A stretch of 64,000 bases of DNA, taken from the NCBI RefSeq assembly GCF_023343835.1, contig NC_064435.1, forward strand, positions 80,300,134-80,364,133, given 5' to 3'. Under the pieces are notes generated by a model that was not told the DNA's origin, did no database searches, and was given only the letters and a program-made list of their open reading frames with translations. Position numbers and translations under genes: made by a program. The first letter of the stretch is position 1; every line of letters begins with the position of its first letter. This DNA comes from Lagopus muta. Its lineage: Eukaryota; Chordata; Aves; Galliformes; Phasianidae. Shown one piece after another: positions 24,383 to 38,500 of the stretch.

Positions 24383-26469
24383 AATTTCCCTCGGTACTCC
24401 TTTTGTGATGTACTTGGTTTAAACTTAGCCAGACAACCAGAGGAAAAAAAAAAAAAATAGAATGCCTTTTTTCAAAACACAACAGCTTAGCATCACATCT
24501 ATCCTAAACTATTAAAAGCAAAACTAGCGATATACTTGGTGACACTCACTTGACCAAACTGATGGACAGACTGGTTGGGCTCATGGATATTTGTTTGATC
24601 ATTAGGCTGCAATTAATCCAAATGCTTAACACATCTGGTAAAATTACTACTTTTCTCACACTAAAATGTGCTGTGGTTGCAAGTTTTGCAGGATGGCATT
24701 AACAAATACAGTCTTTACAGTTAATTTCACTAGTGTGTGAGCAAATGTTTGGTTTTGGGAAGAGATGTTGCATGGTTACCAGATTTTGCTGCTCAGAATT
24801 ATGTGAAGAGGCAGCAGTCCAAAGTGAATTAAATAGAGTTTGCTGCTCTCTTGGTTTTCTGATTAGAGGAAGTCCTTGAGGCAGAAATTAGTTTTACTTG
24901 ACATTCCAGAAGAACTAATTTATTTGCGTATTCTGTGGCCTACTCTGTGCCAAGAGATTGGCACAGATAGGTAAATAAAACTTTTTATGTTTTGAGGCTA
25001 GCTACATGTAGTACCACTTGGTGGGGTTTTCTTTCATTAAATCAAATGGTGTCACCATTCAGCACTAGAAGAGAGATATCGTGTGACAGAAGAGGTCCAC
25101 AGTCTACTGCATTATTGCTAGAGGCATGTTTGATACATAGCATGTAACCCACAGAGCAGAAGATGGCTGGTATGTCAGTCTGAATTCATTATTCCCACTC
25201 AATCGTGAGGGCTCAACATGTCCATATCCTTTTTTATAATGGAGGCAGGAGTGGATATTCTAGCCCCATACAAACAAAGTTGCTCTCAGTGAACCACAGC
25301 ATGCCATATCACCATCTGGAGCGCATTTCGAAGAGAGCAATCAGTGCTGTTGTCTATCTCTACTCTCTACCAGCAGCTGTTTCCTGCCAAGCTCCTTCCC
25401 TCTAACCTCCACTGCTGTCTGCTCAGTTGGGTCCTCCCAGGCCTCTCAGGCCACAAGCAGCCAACCTGGGACTGCTGTGCAGCACACAAATGAATGTTCA
25501 CTACAAAGAGCTGAGCAGTATCTGCTCCTGACTTTGTGTGGCCCCCTCTCACCTGGATTCCAACCTTGTAAAAATAATAAAAACATTCACAGAAATACGC
25601 AAGCAATACTGCATGACTTGTTTTTCCCTTGGGGAGAAGCATATAGATGCATAGCCCACATCACTTCTGCCTCCTGATTATGTTCAGTGCTGGTGCTGAA
25701 GAGTGTAGGCAGAGTATATGTTGGTTACCAGTAATCTACATCACCTCTACCATCACAGAAATATTCATAGGCGCATCCTATTCAAAATACTAAAGTTTTG
25801 GGAAAAAAAAGCAAGACAACATCCTGCTTGTTTCAGACACCATACTAAACTGTGTTTTACCTGCTACGCAGCAGTCTCCGTTGAAAGCTGTGGTAAAGTG
25901 AGTACTGAAAAGCTCTAGCACTTATGCACGCTTTGACCATAAGATGGAGATATTGGGCTGCAAAAGAAATTACATACTTCACTGCCACACCACTTTGGTT
26001 AGTGTGGGCTTGTTTAAAGAAAAGTGATGATGATTATTCTTAGCTAAAACTAGCTTTGTGGTCAGAATTAGAGAAGAGCCAAACCAGGATAGCAAAGTGC
26101 TAGAAATATGAAATCCTAGTTTTAAAGTGCATTGTTAACTGTGAAAATGTAGGCAGTTAATATAATATTTTCAACAGAGCATTAGGGTTCTGCATTTGCT
26201 TCCCTCCCAGAATGTCAAAACATTATACTTCCAAATAGCAGAGGTATATTCCTTTCTGATGGATAGAAGATTATATACAACATTCAAAGGCAAGAAAAAG
26301 TAGCTTGTGGATAATAGTCTATATGTACAATCTATGTCATATTGTTGTATTATAATCTTTAAGTGTATCATCAAAGCCTGTGTTCCAGTCATCATCTAGC
26401 TCTCTGCAAGAGGTTCCTGGTCTGCAGTACCTGAACAGGGCACTAAAGGGGAGAATATGACTTCACCTT
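24383..26469. other. Intergenic, no gene
   Basis: No supported feature apart from short A runs near 24442. The open frames are short and lack family features. Confidence 0.5.
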
Positions 26470-28560
26470 GAAAAACATATAAAAATAGTTCCTTAACTCA
26501 TCTGATCCACTGTTCTCTGTGGGTTTGTAGTAGGCATCACTGAGAATGGTCTGGCTCCATCTTTCTTACTCCCTCCCTCCAGGTATTTATGCACATTGAT
26601 AAGACTCCCTCTGAGCTTTCTTTCCACTAGGCTGAACAATCCTAGCTCTGTCAGCCTTTACTCTTGCATGGGGTGCCTCAATCCCTTCAACATCCTCCAG
26701 CATGTCCATGTATCTCTGGTACTGAGGAACCTGGATCTGGAACCAGGGTTTGCCATGTGTATAACCAGTCCTGGGTAAAGGGTAAGGATCCATCCTTTCA
26801 CCTGATGGTAACACCCTTCCTAATGCAGCCCAGGATGCTGTTAGCCTTTGCCAACAGCAAAGGTTAATCATTGGTTCATGGGCACATTGGTGTCCAACAT
26901 CCCTTTCTATAAAGCTGCTTTCCCAGCTGGTCAGCACACAGTCTCTACTGGGGTGTGGGATTATTCATCTTCATATGCAGGACTTTGCATTTGCCTTTCG
27001 TGAGGGAATTATGAGGGTCTAGATGGCTCCTCTCTCCAGCTTGCTGAAGTCCCTCTGAATGGCAATTGACCAGTGGGGCATATTAGCTACTACTCTCAGT
27101 TTTATATCATCTGCAAATGTACTGAGGGTGCACTCTGTCCCATCATCAAGGTTATTAATGAAGATGTTTAACAGTATTGGTCCCAGTATTGACCTCTAGG
27201 GCACACCATTAGCGACTGGCCTCCAGCTGGACTATGTGTTGCTGATTACAACCCTTTGAGCCTGGTGGTTCAGTCAGTTTTTACTCTATCTTGCTGTCCA
27301 CTTATCTAGCTTGTACTTCATCAGTTTGTCAATGAGGATATAATAGGAGACATTGATGAAAGCCTTAATAAATACAAGATAAACGAAATTCGACATTTTC
27401 TCTTCATCCACTGAGATAGTTATTTTGTTGCAGATGGCCACTAGTTTGGCTGAACATGCTTTCCCCTTTTTAAATCCATTCTGACCGCTCTCAGTCACCT
27501 TTTTGTCCTTAATATGCTTAGGAATGATTTCCCAAATAGTTTTCTTGATCACATTCCATTCCATTCCATTGAGAGGAGGCTGGCAATTCCTTGCAGTAAT
27601 ACCCTCATTTTTTAATTCTTTTTTTTTCCTCAGGATATTACCCCCATGGTTTTTCAAAGATTACCAAGAGTGGACTTGCAATATAATCAACTCCTTCAGC
27701 CCATGTGTGTGCCTGCCATCCAGGCCGATAGTTTTATGTAGATCTGATTTGCTTAAGTATTCCCTACCCAGGTCCTCCTCTATCAAGGGTAAGTCTTCCT
27801 TGCTTCAGATTTCCCCACTGGTTTCTGGAAACCATGAAAACAGAAGGCCAGTCATTCTGGTAAAAAATGAGACACATGGTATTCAGTATCTTGGTGGCTA
27901 CTATGCCTTTTGTCTCCAGGTCCCCTGGTGTGCTCAGCAGTAGGTCCATGTTTTCCCTAGTTTTCATCTTACCGCTTGTGTATTTGTGGAAATCCTTGCT
28001 GTTGCCCTTCGTGTCCCTCACTAGATTAAAATCTGGGTGGGCTTTGGCTTTCCTAACCCTATCCTGGCACACTAGAACAGTGTCACTGTATACTTCCTGG
28101 ATCACCTGCCTCAGCTTCTACCTCTTTTACACCTTTTTTATATTTTCATTTAGTCAAGGTCTCCCTGTTCATCCATGCAGGCCTCCTGTTGCCTTTGCTT
28201 AATTACTAATTTGTTAGGATGGACAGCTATTCTAGACCTCTTCTTTCTCCATGGACTACTTACAAATAAATCCTTCAGCATGTCAAAGTTTGCTCTCCTT
28301 AATTCTGAGGTTATGACATTGCATTTTTATCTTGTATACTTCTCTCAGGACCCTGAACTCCACTATCTTGCAGTCACTGTAGCCAGGGCTGCCCCTGATC
28401 TTAACATCACTAGTTGGTTCTTCCTTGTTTGCAAGTAATAGGCCAAGCACAATATCCCTCTCATTTGGTCCATTCTCTGCCTGTATTAAGAAGTCCTCCT
28501 TAAAGATTTGTGGTTTTCCATGAGGAAGCTTTTCTGAAGTTGATCTGAATTTACCATATC
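26470..28560 (-). mobile_element. Long CR1 LINE fragment with decayed ORF2 (reverse transcriptase region)
   Basis: About 2 kb of internal CR1, minus-oriented. On the plus strand GAGGGTGCACTCTGTCCCAT, GGTCCCAGTATTGACCTCTA and GACTGGCCTCCAGCTGGACT are reverse complements of CR1 ORF2. Minus-strand frames at 27286-27657 and 27764-28105 read as broken pieces of the CR1 ORF2 polymerase: a KDKKV...GF.KGK motif, a VYL.F.KAF-type block and a KAKAHPDFNLVRD segment upstream. Neither is a full enzyme and there are frame breaks between them. The usual CR1 3' terminus is not seen at the left end, so the copy is truncated at both ends. It is an old, inactive insertion. Confidence 0.88.
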
Positions 28561-29055
28561 AGCAATAGGCAATTAGAATCTAAGGATAAGTGGGAAAAAA
28601 TCACAGGTAGAATGCCTCCAAGTAATGCCAAGAAAACACAGTTTTACTTCTCTATTAATTTTTCTGTCCAGAACCAGAAAACTCAGCAATTATATCCAAT
28701 TTCCTGTATGTGTGTGATCACCCAGATGCAACACAAGGGCTGAGGGTTGAGATCAAACTTTATCCTCAAGCCTTCCTTCTTGTGATTGGACTTCCATAAG
28801 AAATAAACCTGGATAGGGAGGAGCAACAGCAGTAATTTCAGCAGACTGCCAACCTGGGCACATGGGGTACTGCTGTAGTTCCTGCTGCAAAATTCCCTTA
28901 AGCAACATTTCTCTTCTTCAAAGCTGTGCAAGTTAGGCAGCATAAATACCCAAGCAGGTACAGTGCCATGCAGTGGTCCTATGGCAGCTTTGTTCTCTAA
29001 ATCATAGAGTTAACTTCTGCCTGTCAACGTGGATGTAGGTGTCAAGCTGCAGCTT

Positions 29056-29082
29056 TTGTGTGTGTGTGTGTGCGTGTGTATG
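29056..29082 (+). repeat. (TG)n dinucleotide microsatellite
   Basis: About 13 TG units with one C interruption. Confidence 0.85.
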
Positions 29083-29877
29083 AAGATAAGCAATACTATT
29101 GGCACTGGAAATTACTCTTGCCAAGGAGATTTCGAGTTTTATGAAGCTAAGCTGGAGAGTAGTGGTGTAAGCAACCCATCTGGAGTTACATGATAGATGT
29201 GCAGTACAGCCAGGAAAAGCACCCGGGCGCCCTGACACTGGGCCCATGCTGCCTCCCCTCTTCAGCCACCACACTCCTTAAGGTATTTTATTGCTTATGT
29301 CTTTCAGGACATGTGAAAAAGGCTTAAAATACACAAGATAAATTATCCAACATGATTCTCTGGAAAATGTTGTGTATCTTAAATGCAGCCAAAGTGCAGA
29401 GCGTATGCCAGTTGTAACAGTAATCACTCATTTTCTGTTTTGACCTAGCTGAGAAATTACAGGCTTGGAAAGCAGTAATTTGAATGTAAGAATCTCTGTC
29501 ACTTCAAAGGTTTTTTTTTTTTCTTTTTCCTTTCTGGGAGCAGTATGTGCTATGTGACTTGTTTCTCTGTTTGTTCAGAACACACCCTGCTTCATCTAGC
29601 CCTGCTCCCTGAAAGTCGTTGACCTACAGGAGATGCACAGTTGTATTGTATCCCACTTCCTGCACAGTTAGAGTCCATATCAGCAATTCACTGAGAAGCC
29701 AGCAGTGGAACTGGTAAAAGTTAAACATCAGAAGACCAGTGAACTGCGAAAGAATTTCTCACTGTTTCCAGGTCAAGTATTCATAGGTTGTTTTGTTTTG
29801 ACTGTGGCTTCTAGACGTGGATCATGTCAACATACAGAGCACGGTTGACACCGAGACATCCATGTAATAAACATTTG

Positions 29878-29922
29878 TATGTGTGAGTGTGTATGCGTGT
29901 ATGCTCGCATGTGTGCGTGTGT
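29878..29922 (+). repeat. Imperfect TG/TATG-rich alternating tract
   Basis: Alternating purine-pyrimidine sequence with GTGTG, TATGCGTG and CGCATGTGTG segments. It is an interrupted microsatellite. Confidence 0.7.
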
Positions 29923-32900
29923 CAACTGCTCTTATCTAATAACCATCCTTAGTAGATGGATACATCCCACACTTTAAAAACTGTATTACCCACAGGACAA
30001 GCTGAGGACGCAAATTTACCAGAAACAACACTCTGGAATGCGTTTGTGGTTGTAGTGTGCATTTCATGCTATCCTGTTCTAAACTTGTGTTGTTATTTCT
30101 ATTTTTAACAGCAGAGCAACTGCATCACTCAGCTTTTGGCACAATTAACTGAAATAGAGTAAAATGTTCCTTACACCACAGGTTTTAATAGTATAGTAAG
30201 CTATATTAAAAATATTCCCTCACATTTATTATTTCTTAAAATTAAAACACCTGGAAGATTTTCATCTGATGCTTTAAAAAGCTTCTCCTACGTAAGCTAC
30301 AAAAAGAAGAAAATGTTATAGCAGGTACGAAACCTGTGGTTATATCAGTATCCAATGATCAAAATGAAATACAAAACTACAGGCAATTCAAGACAGTTGT
30401 TTTCAATCACACACAAAAAATTGTAGTTAAGATGAGACTTAAGTGCTTATGTAGGCTCTGTGCATTGTAAGCAATGCCAGAGTACATTAGCATTTTAATT
30501 TACACGTCTTCAAGGTAATCTTGTTTCTGAAAATTGAGACAAATCAATTCAAAATCTTATGTTCATTTGTCATGCTTATGTCATTTTCATGTTCATTATA
30601 TTTCCTGGGTTAGGCTTGTATTTATTACAAAATATAATCTGTTGCTTTTTGTATTGGTTGGTATATTCTAAGTTTGAACTGAAGGGTTCAAATGTGAATG
30701 TTGAAGTCAGCAAGTGATCTTGCATGTTGTGCAGTGACACAGCTCTTTCCAGCATGAATGCTGTTGCTTCCTTTGATCTCTTTCACATGCAGCTCTATAT
30801 TTTCTATAGATCTTGGCAATCTTTGGGTTAAGCCAGAAAAAGCATGGCTCGTATGCGGCTGACTTCTCATATCTCATGAGAAACAAAGTGTGTGGGCCCA
30901 AAATATTATTTTTAATTAATTAAACTGTGGTATAAACCACTGTTTTCTGTGCATGTTTGTCTGTAATAAGTGTCATTTCCTAGTCTTTGCCTTCTTCCAT
31001 CCAGGGCTGTCACTCATCTCCCCCAAGCCCTGTCCATAGCAGTCAGTCCAAGAGTGCGTGGCAATGGAAAGGCTAACAGGTTGCAGCACACTGCTTCAAA
31101 TTCACAGAACTGAATGAGAAAGATTTCTCTTTCTGTGCTATGATCCCTTGGGCAACTGCTTTGTGCCACCCTTGAAATAACACCGATTGACTTTGATTCT
31201 CAGATTCATCGTATAATTTATCTAACAGCCATTCGCTGCTTTGTATACAGCAAAACAATACACCTTTCTTCTTGATTGTGATCCCTTAATCTTGAGCAAC
31301 CAGCTGTCATCTATAATGGCCACTAATGTTTAAATCTATTCAAATCAGAAAAATCACTCTTCAAACCATTTGTTACTTAGAGGGCTACAATTTTGCTGCA
31401 ATCATGTGGAGTTGGTGGACTGTTTATAAAGAACAAGTTTCACCTGAATTACTGTAGTTAAAATCTTTTCTTCCATGGAAATGTGACCGAGAGAAATGTT
31501 TCAAATTATCCCAGGGAAAAGAGCCATGCTGAAAAGATTAGAAAACATCCCATGCACACATATGCTTACATGCACGCACGCTCTCCTACCCCTAGTAGGA
31601 CTGTGGGTTGCAGAAGGAGCAGCGCACTTTTGCAGACTCCTGCGTTGTGCTCAAAGGAAATGCAGCAGACATTTAAATATTTCCAAACCAAACAAGACAT
31701 CCTGAAGGATTCTCCTCCTGTGGCCTCATTATCTGCTTACATCTGTGTTTTTAAAAATTGAAAGAAAGGCTGGAACAGGCAGAGCCACGCTGGACGAGAG
31801 CAGAGAGGGGAAATGGAAAAGAATAGAGAAGAAGGTTAATAATATAACTGTCTGCCCTCACTTTCTGAGGAGAATAGGGCTAAAAAAAATAAAAAAGTGA
31901 AAAATAAGAATGGACATTAAAACAAAGCATCTTTCTTTTCTGAGGTATCATGCTGAAGTGTATATCTTTTAAATGTATAAGGAAAGCCAATACTGAAAAA
32001 GAGTGGCAAGACCTGTTTCTGTGTACTTGATCATCCCTCTAGAGTTTAGGGAACAATTCTTCCCTGAAGTTGCACCTTTGTATTTGCTTTCCAAAAGGAA
32101 AGCCCTGTGGCTCTACTCTTCTGCCCTGGGTGCCCAGCTGACATGATGAGCAAGCTGCTGACATGAGTAAAGGGCTGGTTCAGACAAAACCTTTTTCACT
32201 GAGTGCCAAATGTCATCCAAGCCCTATCGAACCCCAGGAGAATCTTCTGAAGGATGTTCCCTGCATGACATGCCCTCACAATGCCTTGTAGAGTGAGGAA
32301 AGACAGGGTAGGCACGAGGGGAAGGGTTTCAGATACGGCTGACAGTGAGGACTAGAGAGAAAGACAAGAAGCCTGAAGCGAAAGAAAAGAGAAAGAAAGG
32401 TAAAAAATAGCATCCTTGATCCTCATTCCAGACACACTTGGCAGTTACTGGGTAAATACTGTTTTTTCACCTTGAGAACGTGGTCGTCCTGTAAGCAAAC
32501 TATTTTTATTTTTAAACATAAATAGCATCCCTGACTGTGAAATGTCTGTAGGTATTTGGCTTAGCAAAACCTTGAGCAGATCTTAATGCCATAATGTCAT
32601 GGCCTTCCTTCATAGATGTTTGTGTGTAAGTCAGTCAAGGTAGGCTTTTTGGCAGCTTGTGTTAAAACTGAGCACAGTACAAGCTCTGAGGACCAGCCCT
32701 GGCATTGCTTTATGTCATAAATCACCTCCCACCCTGTGTCTGAATTGCCCTGCAGCAGAGACGAAGGCTGCCTCAGGCACACCAGAGAATGGAAGAGTGG
32801 AGCTAATGAGAAAGGTATTTAGGTGGCTCTGGGTGTGAGGACTCAGCTCACCTGGGCTGGAGGGAGCATGGCTGGAAAATGTTGGCCTGAAAAAGTAGAA

Positions 32901-34131
32901 AGTTCATGAGGAGTTGGCTTGAGGACAGAAAATGTCTCCTGGCTTTAAAACCAACTTCAAGCCAACAGTCTCCTCCAAACTCAAAGGCTGGTTACCCCAG
33001 GTCTTCTGCAACCCAAGGACCCTGTGAATGATGGGGTGACAAGCATCCTTCACAGTTAGGGCAGCTGGCTTCTGAGCCCAGAGCTGGTTTATCTTGATGA
33101 TGTGGCTCACAATTCTCATAGCAAACTTGTCTTTGGTTTCCTGGATGAAAGTGCCTTTGCTTGCACTGTTGATGGTTGTTACCGTGGTGCTAAATCCTGA
33201 TAGGGATCTTACAGATCTAAGAGTTTCTACATGTGGGAGGCCAGCTCCGCGTTCTGGCTGTCCAGAGGCCACAGATGAGGATTTTTACAGCCTCAAACTA
33301 AACACAGCCTCTTTCCTACTAGGAGAGCTGCCATCACTGAAGTCCAGGATCTACTGGCCGCTGACATTTACATGGGGATTTATGACTGTAATAAATTATA
33401 CTTCAGATTTACCTTATTTGGAATAATTTTGGAGTATCTTTTCCCCACATTTTTTATGGCAATGTAATAGACTACATTTTAAAGAACCAGGAATATGTTG
33501 CTGCTACCTTTACTGCATAAAAAGTTTTGATACAAAGCTTTTCAAGAAAGGAGTTTTTGGATAATGCAGTATTATTTATTTACTTTAGCTGTTTTATAAT
33601 ACTCAGGCAGACCAGCCCAGTAGTGAGCTCCCAGAGAACTTTGATTTTTATTTTTTTTTAGTCTCTGTGCACAGGATATACTTACTTCACTGATAAGACT
33701 AAAACAAGGCTTTTCTGAAGGAACAAATCTATATTCTTTCTGGTGATTTTATCTTAGGCAGACCACAGGTATAAGGGAAACAGAAATATCAAGGCTGCTA
33801 GAAGAACAAATGCTCATCTTTGCAGGAGTCTGCAAATGTTGCCCACATGTGAGCAAAATTTGCTTTCACCTGGCAACTAAAAGTGCTTTTGAGAGAAGAT
33901 ATAATATGTTGAGGTCTCCACATCCCCTCTGTGCAGAAAAACTTCTGTAGGGGTCTGATATGCTTGCAGCAACCACCTAAGCTACCTTGAAATACTTTAG
34001 AGAGAGGAAAATAAAAGGCCAGAGGGAAAAAGATACAGTAAGCAGCCCATCCAGAGCAAATGAAGAATCGTTTTCATCTCCATTCAGAATTCTCTTTTTC
34101 CCCATTCTCCATTGCTCTTCAATTTCAGGCA

Positions 34132-34600
34132 TTTCATAGAATGGTCGAATGGCCTATGTTGTAAAGTGTCATAAGGATCATTTGGCTCCAACACTCTGCT
34201 GAGGTCAGGGCAGACGCTCGGCAGCTCAGGCTGCCCAAGGCCCCATCCAACCTGTCCTTGAACACGTCTAGGGATGGGGTATCCACAGCCTCTCTGGGCA
34301 GCTGTGCCGCTGCCTCACCACTCTCTGAATAGAGAGTTTCTTCCTAAAATCTCACCTAAATTTCCCACCTTTTAGTTTAAAGCCACCCCCCCTTGTCTTA
34401 CCATTTATTAGACCATATAAAATGTCAATTCCCATCCTGTTAGTAAGTTCTTTTCAAATATTGGAAAGCTGCAATGAGGTCTCCTTGGAGCCTTCTCTTC
34501 TCCCAGCGTAACAAGCCCAGCTCCTTCAGCCTTTCTTCACAGGAGAGGTGCTTCAGCCCCATGATTATCTTTGTGGATTTCCTATGGGCTTACTCCTGCT
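34132..34600 (-). mobile_element. CR1 LINE 3' fragment (~470 bp)
   Basis: The plus strand starts TTTCATAGAATGGTCGAATG and continues with CTCAGGCTGCCCAAGGCCCC, ATCCAACCTGTCCTTGAACA, GGTATCCACAGCCTCTCTGG and CAGCCTTTCTTCACAGGAGA. It is minus-oriented. Its section near the 3' end diverges more than the rest. Confidence 0.9.
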
Positions 34601-35454
34601 TGTAGCTGTGTACCAGAAGGAAAGGAGTTTCCATCCCTCAGGTCATCTGAGTTAGCTTCCCTCTTTCATTCAGAAAAGACCTTCCCAGCACTGCATTTTC
34701 ATTCACCATCTTCAGCTTACTCATCTCTCTGTCCTAGCCCAAATCTTTGTCTAACTCTTTTCTTCAGATTTCCCACTCTTCTTCCTCATCCCACTGCCTT
34801 TCTTTTGTCCTTTTTTAATGCACTTTTTCTGCATCTGAATTCATACCTATTTCTGAGCACACCATGGTTGTGTGCCCACCACCCTCTGCCTGCCTCCAGA
34901 GCATCTCTGTGGGTGCTTCTGCCCAGGCAGCAAGAAATCCCAGTGCTCTACATCCTCTCAGGCTGGGATGCGGTCTGAAAGGCGTGAAGCCGTGGTTCAT
35001 TTTGCCTGGCTGCCCTGTTTTGGATCTCTGTGGAAGTTCCCTCCTGGGAGTTGTGCAACCAGACAATGCATCCAGAGACGACGCTTGGCCTTTTCAAAAC
35101 AAAGCAGCACTTAAGAATCAACAGGAACACGGTGCTCTGATAACTGGGTTAAAATAACAAAGGAAGGCCTGCCACAAGAATATGACTTAAACTTCATTCC
35201 TTCCTCTCAAATTCTGTGCAAATTCTACGTCATCTTGGCACACTCCTGCTCTTGGGCTGGGAGAAAGGTTCACTGCCTTTCTTCTGGAAAGGGCTTTAGG
35301 CAGCGGTGTCTATCAGCTCAGGTCTGGGTAGGACTGGTGACAGACCAGTTTGGTTGCTTTTGGGGACAGCACGTGGCGGACTTGTTGTTTCCTACTCCTC
35401 CAGGCACTGTTCACCATTTCTGGAGGCATCTCACAGCCATCCCTGTGTCATGTG
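34601..35454. other. Intergenic, no gene
   Basis: Overlapping frames of 80-135 codons on both strands (34571-35157) are mutually exclusive and show no family features. Confidence 0.5.
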
Positions 35455-35598
35455 GAGTCACATTCCTGGAGATCTTAAAGATGTTCAAGAAACATGCAGA
35501 TGTGGCACTGAGGGACATGGGGTAATGAGCATGGTGGGGGTGGGTTGACAATTGGATTAGATGATCTTAGAGATATTTTAAAATTTTATGATTCTATT
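35455..35598 (+). mobile_element. CR1 LINE 3' tail
   Basis: It contains CATTCCTGGAGATCTTAAAG, ATGTGGCACTGAGGGACATG, TTGGATTAGATGATCTTAGA and the terminal TTTTATGATTCTATT. It is plus-oriented and 5'-truncated. Confidence 0.88.
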
Positions 35599-38500
35599 AT
35601 ATCCTGCATTTTTTCTTCCTTATATCTAATCTAAATCTCCCCTCTTTAGTTAGCTCTTATTATTAACAGGTGTATTTAATAAGAAAATACTGGTTTCTGT
35701 AAGTATATTATCTTCCCAGTGCACCAGATGAGGTGATACTAAAAACAAGATCATTATTGATATCATCTTATTGTATTTACAATACAGTATCTAACCTGAT
35801 CAGACTACAAACTTCTCTAAATTTCTGTATTAGGTTTTTCTTGCCATTATACCAACTCTTCCCAAGTAATCAGCCAAAACTAATGGAGCTTTCCCCTGTT
35901 TGCAACAGTGTGTCTAAAGCAAGATGATGTTTATCCATGGACTTGAAATGCATTACATCCACTCTAGGCACCAACCTTCCAATTGCATCTAGACATTTCC
36001 AACTTGATTTCTGTATTGAAAAAGCAAAATAATTATTTAAACTCCATTACCCACCATCCTTTCACTAAAAGTATCTGACAAGATCCTGTTTAAATTTGAA
36101 GAGAGATCTGAAGAAAATAAGTTTATTAGATGGTAGGGTGACATGAATCGAAAGCTGGCTAAGAGATTGGAGGCAGCAAAAAAAAAATAAATGGGAAATT
36201 CCTGCCCTGAATAAAAGGTCAGCAGAGAAGCGCCAAGGTCTGGTATTGTTTAATGGAAATATTGGCAATCTGGAAAGGGCAATAGCAGTAAGGAATTGAA
36301 ATTTCTAAATACAGGCAAAGTTAGTTATATCAGTCAAACCCTGGTGGGTCAAACCACTTCAGTGTGGGAGGCAAGTGAACAGGACTGGGCCATAAAATTG
36401 GTGGCACATGCAAAATAGGATATATTGGAGGGGAAGGCAAATATTCACATGACTGGAAGTATTTGAAAGTTTTATGGAAAATGCCTTGAGTCTTAATGAA
36501 GGTAACTTAATGGAAATTTCTTCTCCATGTGCAGCTGTGATCTGCAGTATGTGTTCTATCTAACTACGGAGCAGTCATCTTAACATGAGCCCATAATCTG
36601 AACACAGTCAGTGGAAAGAAATGTGCATGCTGAGATTAAGATTTGTGATTTCCTAAAGCAGAGATTTCCAAAAGAATGGATCACTCTTCCTCTGATGCCC
36701 ATTTTGACTGTTTTTTTCTGAAGGAGGATTTTTGACAATGAACTTTGACATTACAGAAAACTGCAGTCTGCTTAAACAGGTTTCACCTCTTGGGAGGAGG
36801 AGAATGAGAGGAATTATCACAGGTTACTCATGGCTCAGAAGCCTGGAGATGGTAGCTAGCTGCCTCATGAAAGAGATAGGAGCAAATGTGGTAAACACGC
36901 TTAGAAATGAATAAAACCCAGTTGAGGTGAAGGGGAGCTTCTGTTCTTCTTTATCTTGGCATTACCAGTCTGTTTTGTACTATCTAAGCAGCCCCTGGTG
37001 CTTCTTGGCACAGGATGCCAGAGACCAAAGAGCTAAGTTCAAAGCTGAGCTCAGTCTTCACTGTCAGAGTTGTTGCTGTGAATGCAGGTTGCCTCATACT
37101 TGCCCGCAGCAAAATTTCTTACATCTTCTGAAGCATCCAGTGCTGGTGAAATGGGCTGTACAGGTTGAAAGAGTATCTTACCTGTGTGCACCTTTAGGCT
37201 TGGCAAAGAAATCCAAGCAGAGTTTAGACTGCCAAGTGGGAAATGAATGCCTTGGAAAACTGAGTGCAGTGACTGATCTTAAAACAGTGGCTGACATTGA
37301 GAATGTAGATCACACTCTCTAATGACATTCCACTATGAGCAGGAAGGGGGAATTAAACCCCTTACTTCACTCCGTAAGTCTAACAGTTTTCTGCCGCTCT
37401 TCCCCTCCAGCACAGGAACCTGGACCACATGGACTTTGAGCAAAGACTGATGAGGAGCTTGCTACCTCTTCTTTGTGACACAAATTCTCCTATGAGAACA
37501 TGAAAGCACATGCAGGTGGTGTTTTTCTAGACCTCTTCCTGTGTCTGTAAGGGTGTGAAAGGGCTGTGTTGGATCCTCTTTCTGGAGGAAGGAATTGACT
37601 TTGTTGTTGCCAGCCACGCTGGTAAAAGAGAAATTCCTTACAGTCTTCACAGAGCAGGCTATGCAGAACGTATGCTTTAAGTGGGGCTTTCTCACTTTTG
37701 GGGGTTCTGCTCTCCCTGCACAGAGGTCCCTCCTAAAGAGCTGAGCTTGGGAATTTCGTTAGCTGAATGTTTCTTCTCTTTTTATTTCACTTTTTCTTCA
37801 AAGAATTAAATACTGAGAAAGAATTCTGGCTCTTTCAAACAGCATGCAGGAAATGAGCAAGCTGAATGGTGTGTTTGCCAGCACACAGACCTTTCTGGCA
37901 TACCTAAATTTTGTCTGGACTATAGATTTTCCTTATGGTTAGACATTAGTAGCCAACCATCAAAAGCTTTTCCATACAGAATGAAAGCCATGATTTGCTG
38001 TGGTGCGTGCCTCTGACTAATAAATATGTCCTGAGATGCCCTGGGATGGGATGGTCTATTTCATATGAGCATCTGTTTTCTGTTTTTCCCCCCTTTTTCC
38101 CAGTGTGGTTCCTGCCTGGGGGACCCTGGGAGCACTCACATCCAGAATTGACCATAGGCAGGTGGAAGCTGCTTGGAGGTCTAATGACATTCTACGTGGC
38201 TTGTAGATACATGCTGGGGAGGCAACCCTGATAAGGGACAGAGGTAGCTGGAGAAGAAGACAGGGCTCTCTTGGGACAGATAAAAGTCAGCCACTTACTG
38301 CCAATGGTTGTCTACTCAATGAGAACATGGCCTTTTGATTACATTTCCCTCTGTTGCCAAAAGATGAATCCAAGAAACAAAGCAAGAAGGTAATCTACAA
38401 ATACAATTCTGGCTCATTTCTGCTAGGCTGAGTAAGCTCATTTGCACTTTTTTTGCTCTTCCTCCTGTTGGCCTGAACTGCCAAGTTAGTATGGTCTGCC

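Larger units (their letters stand above)
28561..34131. other. Intergenic, no gene
   Basis: A TG-rich tract at 29056-29082 and an imperfect TG/TATG tract at 29878-29922 are the only simple repeats of note. The open frames are short and show no family features. Confidence 0.5.

Noticed and set aside
27286..28105. Minus-strand frames that look like a polymerase gene
   Set aside because: They are broken pieces of CR1 ORF2 within the element at 26470-28560, not a host gene.
36927..37322. 131-codon Cys-containing plus-strand frame
   Set aside because: There is no recognisable fold or motif, no splice sites of note and ordinary intergenic composition, so it is likely chance.
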